A stretch of DNA of 15,751 bases from Candidatus Methanocomedens sp. (lineage in GTDB: Archaea; Halobacteriota; Methanosarcinia; Methanosarcinales; Methanocomedenaceae). The notes under the pieces were generated by a model. It searched no databases, was not told the DNA's origin, and saw nothing but the letters and a program-made list of their open reading frames with translations. Location of the stretch: NCBI GenBank assembly GCA_009649835.1, contig PYCK01000178.1:1-15751 (forward strand), in the 5' to 3' direction. The position numbers and the translations under genes are program-made. How positions within the stretch are numbered: the first letter of the stretch is position 1; each line of letters begins with the position of its first letter. Shown in pieces: positions 12,582 to 15,751 of the stretch.

Positions 12582-14312
12582 ATGCTTAAAGTTAAAAACC
12601 TTGTAAAAGACTACGAGTTGGAAGATGCTACAGTTAGGGCACTTGATGGTATTAATTTCGAAGTGAATGATGGCGAGATTGTCGGAGTAATGGGTCGAAG
12701 CGGTAGCGGTAAGACAACCTTAATGATGGTGTTAAGAGGTATAGAGCACTTTAACGATGGTGAAATACAACTGGATAACCTTACCCTTACCCCTGATTCC
12801 CCGTATGAAGATATGATGGCGATGAAGGGAATGACTGCCATCCATTTACAGAGGAATTTCGGTCTCTGGCCCGGGTCTGCCATAGAGAACATTATCAGGC
12901 GCCTGTATTCATTACGTGTGGGTCAAGAAGCACTGCCATCAAAGGAACATCCCGATTATGATGATCTGTATGCCGAGAGCATGGAATTCCTCAAACTCGT
13001 GGGTCTTGAGCACAAGGCCGAACATTACTCACCTGTTCTTAGCGGAGGCGAGAAACAGAGGTTATTGATCGCACGCCAGATCGCAGCCAATCCTAAGTTG
13101 CTGCTGCTGGATGAACCCGCTACCATGACCTGTCCTGCTACTAAACAGGAGGTCCTTGATACGATCAAGAGGGTCCAGGAGAAGACCGGGATCATTACCA
13201 TAATCGTCTCTCATTTACCTGAGATACACAGTTATCTTGCTGATAAGGTGATATGGCTGGAAGAAGGCAAGATCGTAGCAGAGGGAAAACCGGATGACCT
13301 TATTGAAGATTTCCTTAAAGGTATGAAACCTGAAGTGCCACTGCCTGAATTGAAAGAAGACAAGACTGTAATAAGGGTCGAGGACCTTTGCCAGCGTTAT
13401 TTCCTGGTACGGCAGGGAGAAGTACTGGATATAGAGGATATGAATGTGGAATTCAAAAAAGGCGAGATCACTGCACTTATCGGACCAAGTGGTGCAGGTA
13501 AGACCACGCTGCTGCATGCAATGGACGGGCTTATATATCCTGACGAGGGCGAGACAAATTTCCTACTTGATGATAAATGGGTGGATACCACTATTTACTC
13601 TCCTGATAGAATGGAACTACGCAGACGGACCAGCATCATGTACCAGGAATTCGCCCTCTACCCGAATACGCCTGTTAAACACCAACTGGCCTATAAGCTG
13701 GGTGTTAAGGGTATGCATGTATTAGAATATGCAAGGAAAAAAGCAAAAGAATTGAGTATTCCTGATGAACATCTGGATGCAATATACAGGTTAACAGATG
13801 TCGGAGGGGAAAGTGCTCAGGAAGAACTGGAAAGGATGGGGTATTCACTGGATATTACCAGCGTGCTCTTCCCGAGAAGTCCTTTAGATGAGGTCATGAA
13901 GTATGCCGTGCCGATATTTGAGGCAATGAAACTTCCCCTATCAGTCCTGGATTCCAAGCCATACCAGATGAGCGGTGGGGAGAATGTACGAGCGGCACTG
14001 GCACTGGCCATGATAACAAATCCTGATTATCTGCTGCTGGATGAACCTTTTGGCGACCTGGACCCTATTACCTTGCGGGAAGTAGCCAATTCCCTGAAAG
14101 TTGTCAGTGAAAAGTTCGGGACAACTATCATATTGATCAGCCATCATATGGATTTCGTAACTGAAGTTGCACACAGGGCCATATTGATCGACAACGGTGA
14201 TATTACTATGGACGGGGACCCGCTGGCTGTCACAAGTAAATTGATCGAGATAGGCCATGCTTCCTATATGGAACATGCAATAGTGGACTACCAGATCGAA
14301 AATATGAAATGA
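12582..14312 (+). CDS. atwA: AtwA-type ATPase, component A2 of the methyl-coenzyme M reductase system
   Basis: This is a soluble protein of 576 residues with two fused ABC ATPase domains. Numbering is from the GTG at 12579, one codon upstream. Domain 1 has Walker A GRSGSGKTT (39-47), signature LSGGEKQR (154-161) and Walker B LLLLDEP (174-180). Domain 2 has GPSGAGKTT (302-310), an altered signature MSGGENVR (464-471) and YLLLDEPFGDLD (484-495). No membrane segments are present. The layout and the long insertion in domain 2 fit component A2, which is needed for ATP-dependent reductive activation of methyl-coenzyme M reductase. GGAGG is 9 bases before the ATG at 12582. Methanogens often have several paralogues, so a role other than Mcr activation is possible. 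No mcr genes are in the window. Confidence 0.83.
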   Translation: MLKVKNLVKDYELEDATVRALDGINFEVNDGEIVGVMGRSGSGKTTLMMVLRGIEHFNDGEIQLDNLTLTPDSPYEDMMAMKGMTAIHLQRNFGLWPGSAIENIIRRLYSLRVGQEALPSKEHPDYDDLYAESMEFLKLVGLEHKAEHYSPVLSGGEKQRLLIARQIAANPKLLLLDEPATMTCPATKQEVLDTIKRVQEKTGIITIIVSHLPEIHSYLADKVIWLEEGKIVAEGKPDDLIEDFLKGMKPEVPLPELKEDKTVIRVEDLCQRYFLVRQGEVLDIEDMNVEFKKGEITALIGPSGAGKTTLLHAMDGLIYPDEGETNFLLDDKWVDTTIYSPDRMELRRRTSIMYQEFALYPNTPVKHQLAYKLGVKGMHVLEYARKKAKELSIPDEHLDAIYRLTDVGGESAQEELERMGYSLDITSVLFPRSPLDEVMKYAVPIFEAMKLPLSVLDSKPYQMSGGENVRAALALAMITNPDYLLLDEPFGDLDPITLREVANSLKVVSEKFGTTIILISHHMDFVTEVAHRAILIDNGDITMDGDPLAVTSKLIEIGHASYMEHAIVDYQIENMK

Positions 14313-14342
14313 GTTGGTTTATCCGCTGTGGAACCCGGAAGA

Positions 14343-14468
14343 CCACAGTAGTTTTACTATAGTGGTTTTACCATAGTGGTTTTACTATAGTGGTTTTACC
14401 ATAGTGGTTTTACCATAGTGGTTTTACCATAGTGGTTTTACCATAGTGGTTTTACCATAGTGGTTTTA
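14343..14468 (+). repeat. Nine 14-bp tandem repeats upstream of sppA
   Basis: Units C(C/T)ATAGTGGTTTTA start at 14343 (diverged: CCACAGTAGTTTTA), 14357, 14371, 14385, 14399, 14413, 14427, 14441 and 14455. The last five are identical; units 2 and 4 carry CTATAG. Each unit boundary holds the small dyad ACCA-TAG-TGGT. The array occupies over half of the atwA-sppA gap. Confidence 0.95.
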
Positions 14469-14498
14469 ATCATTGACTGCCACCCGGTCATACCTACT

Positions 14499-14510
14499 AT
14501 TTTATAATAT
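14499..14510 (+). promoter_or_regulatory. Candidate TATA box for sppA
   Basis: TTTTATAATATC lies about 30-40 bases before the sppA ATG, between the 14-bp array and the gene. No Shine-Dalgarno sequence precedes the ATG, consistent with a very short leader. Confidence 0.4.
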
Positions 14511-14539
14511 CCCAGCAGAATATATCCTTCAGAAATACT

Positions 14540-15595
14540 ATGTTCCAGCAAGATGAAAACACGGACCAGGGAGGCATGTCAGTCGATAATGGACAGATGG
14601 AGGGTACTGAGCTTACCAGCCAAATTGATACCGGACCGGCAGGTCCTACACAGGCTATCGTTCCAAAACCCGGGAAAAAGGGTTCAAGAGCAGGGCGCGT
14701 TTTGATCTACCTGCTGGTGATTGTGGGACTAATAATAATAATTGGCGGGAGCTTGTTCGTCATTTTCGGAGATTTCGGTGCTTTACCAATGGATTCCAAT
14801 AAGGTTGCTGTAATATATGTCCAGGGTATAATGATAACAGGCAATTTACCAGGTGGGTTCGGGTATGCCACATCAGAGGAGATCAGCAGGAGCATCCAGG
14901 ATGCTGCCGATGATAAGAATGTTAAGGCCATAGTGCTGCGCATCAATAGCCCGGGTGGTACACCTGCTGCGGCCCAGGAGATCGTGTCAGAGGTAAAAAA
15001 AGCACAGGAACATAAGCCTGTGGTGGTATCAATGGGTGATGTGGCAGCCAGTGCAGCTTATTATATCTCTGCACCAGCAGACCACATTATCGCCAACCCG
15101 GATACAATGACAGGCAGTATTGGAGTTATCTGGGTGTTCGAGAACCGTTCTGAATATTATGATGAGGAGGGAGTGGACTTTTACGTGGCAAAGAGCGGAG
15201 ATTTCAAGGATATGGGTGCCAACTGGAGAGGACTGACCGATGCTGAAAAGCAATATTCAGAGGAGTTGGTTCTGGAGTCTTACGGTCGATTCGTTGATGA
15301 GATTGCCAGCGGAAGGGGCTTGAGCAGGTCTGAAGTGAAGGACATGGCTGACGGCAGGATATATACGGGAAGCAGGGCTGTGGAACTTGGGCTGGTGGAT
15401 GAGACCGGGAACCTGTATGATGCTATTGATGTGGCTGCAGAACTGGGTGGTATCGAAGGTGAGCCGACTGTGAGTTATAAGAATAAGCCTTCATTGTCAA
15501 GAATCCTGTTCGGCAGTACAGAGGGGACAGATATCCAGTCTGAATCTATGCTGAGATATCTTTTTAAGAGTAATTTCGGATGGATCCAGGCTTAG
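14540..15595 (+). CDS. sppA: Signal peptide peptidase SppA (S49 family)
   Basis: This is a membrane-anchored serine protease of family S49, 351 residues. The cytoplasmic N-terminus (1-50) is polar and Gly/Gln/Asp-rich, one transmembrane segment spans about 53-76, and the protease domain lies outside the membrane. The S49 marks are VLRINSPGGTP (132-142), GDVAASAAYYIS with catalytic Ser171, TGSIGVIW (191-198) and SGDFKDMG with catalytic Lys223. The 52-residue Ser-Lys spacing equals that of the Bacillus enzyme. The family degrades signal peptides and other membrane-released peptides; the archaeal role is inferred. ATG 14576 follows AGGGAGG by only one base and is a poor alternative start. Confidence 0.92.
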   Translation: MFQQDENTDQGGMSVDNGQMEGTELTSQIDTGPAGPTQAIVPKPGKKGSRAGRVLIYLLVIVGLIIIIGGSLFVIFGDFGALPMDSNKVAVIYVQGIMITGNLPGGFGYATSEEISRSIQDAADDKNVKAIVLRINSPGGTPAAAQEIVSEVKKAQEHKPVVVSMGDVAASAAYYISAPADHIIANPDTMTGSIGVIWVFENRSEYYDEEGVDFYVAKSGDFKDMGANWRGLTDAEKQYSEELVLESYGRFVDEIASGRGLSRSEVKDMADGRIYTGSRAVELGLVDETGNLYDAIDVAAELGGIEGEPTVSYKNKPSLSRILFGSTEGTDIQSESMLRYLFKSNFGWIQA

Positions 15596-15613
15596 ACTAT
15601 TGCTTAGACTATT
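15590..15613 (+). repeat. 12-bp tandem duplication over the sppA stop codon
   Basis: GCTTAGACTATT occurs at 15590-15601 and again at 15602-15613. The first copy contains the stop TAG (15593-15595). The duplication does not change the protein. Confidence 0.8.
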
Positions 15614-15632
15614 ACATTGAATGGGCTATAAA

Positions 15633-15749
15633 TCATTCAAATTCTTTATTGAGTCTTGTATGAAAATCCAGTATCAGTTTTGTGGTTTTGTTATCCATGT
15701 TCAATTTGAATGTACGGATCTGTTTACCAAGGCGTTTTTCAATAACAAC
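15633..15749 (-). CDS. C-terminal end of an unidentified gene running off the window
   Basis: On the minus strand an open frame enters from the right edge, reads VVIEKRLGKQIRTFKLNMDN and ends LILDFHTRLNKEFE with TGA at 15633-15635. The sequence is charged, without stop codons over 38 residues, and lies convergent to sppA with a 37-base gap. I do not recognise it, and the fragment is too short to be sure it is coding. Confidence 0.4.
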   Translation of the reverse strand, partial: VVIEKRLGKQIRTFKLNMDNKTTKLILDFHTRLNKEFE

Positions 15750-15751
15750 GT

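Noticed and set aside
14343..14468. The tandem array considered as a CRISPR or replication origin
   Set aside because: Units are contiguous 14-mers with no spacers; no orc1/cdc6 gene or AT-rich unwinding region with origin boxes is nearby.

Overview
The window reads as chromosomal DNA of a methanogenic or methane-oxidising euryarchaeon, most likely Methanosarcinales or an ANME-2-type relative; this is inferred from gene content, not from any search. The evidence is mptA (first step of methanopterin synthesis), an AtwA-type two-domain ATPase (component A2 of the methyl-coenzyme M reductase system), archaeal-type pheT, gfcR and nob1, leaderless-looking TATA promoters and short GGAGG/GGTG ribosome sites.

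Layout. 1-880: a RhuM-like gene cut short by a small palindromic element. 1041-2333: an intact DUF1015-family gene. 2392-3985: a zone of decay. Here an acylphosphatase-like gene is split by a 153-bp non-autonomous element with terminal inverted repeats and a perfect 8-bp target duplication, followed by a frameshifted ORF remnant, a second small inverted-repeat element, and a C39-peptidase-like gene with an in-frame TAA. 3982-4305: a small unknown gene coupled to that peptidase. 4452-7416 (minus strand): a polytopic membrane protein with a helical-repeat tail, nob1 (TGATG overlap) and gfcR, divergent from mptA (7563-8516). 8571-8713: another copy of the small element. 8824-11183: pheT and a cyclase-family hydrolase gene overlapping by ATGA. 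11193-12359 (minus): a beta-propeller lipoprotein. 12582-14312: atwA. 14343-14468: nine 14-bp tandem repeats. 14540-15595: sppA. 15633-15751 (minus): the C-terminal end of an unidentified gene.

Two themes go beyond ordinary annotation. First, a family of small mobile elements shares a G(A/T)GACTTTTTA-type terminus and a CCGCAG...CTGCGG palindromic core. One copy can be removed in silico, together with one target duplication, to restore an uninterrupted acylphosphatase reading frame that keeps the expected Arg and Asn. Second, three unrelated housekeeping-type genes (nob1, pheT, the cyclase) each carry an in-frame short tandem-repeat or low-complexity expansion at a loop, with periods of 18 bp, 12 bp and a mixed 6/9 bp. 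Together with the 14-bp array before sppA and a 12-bp duplication over the sppA stop codon, this suggests a genome prone to repeat expansion. I found no convincing CRISPR array, rRNA or tRNA gene, and no complete defence or biosynthetic system.
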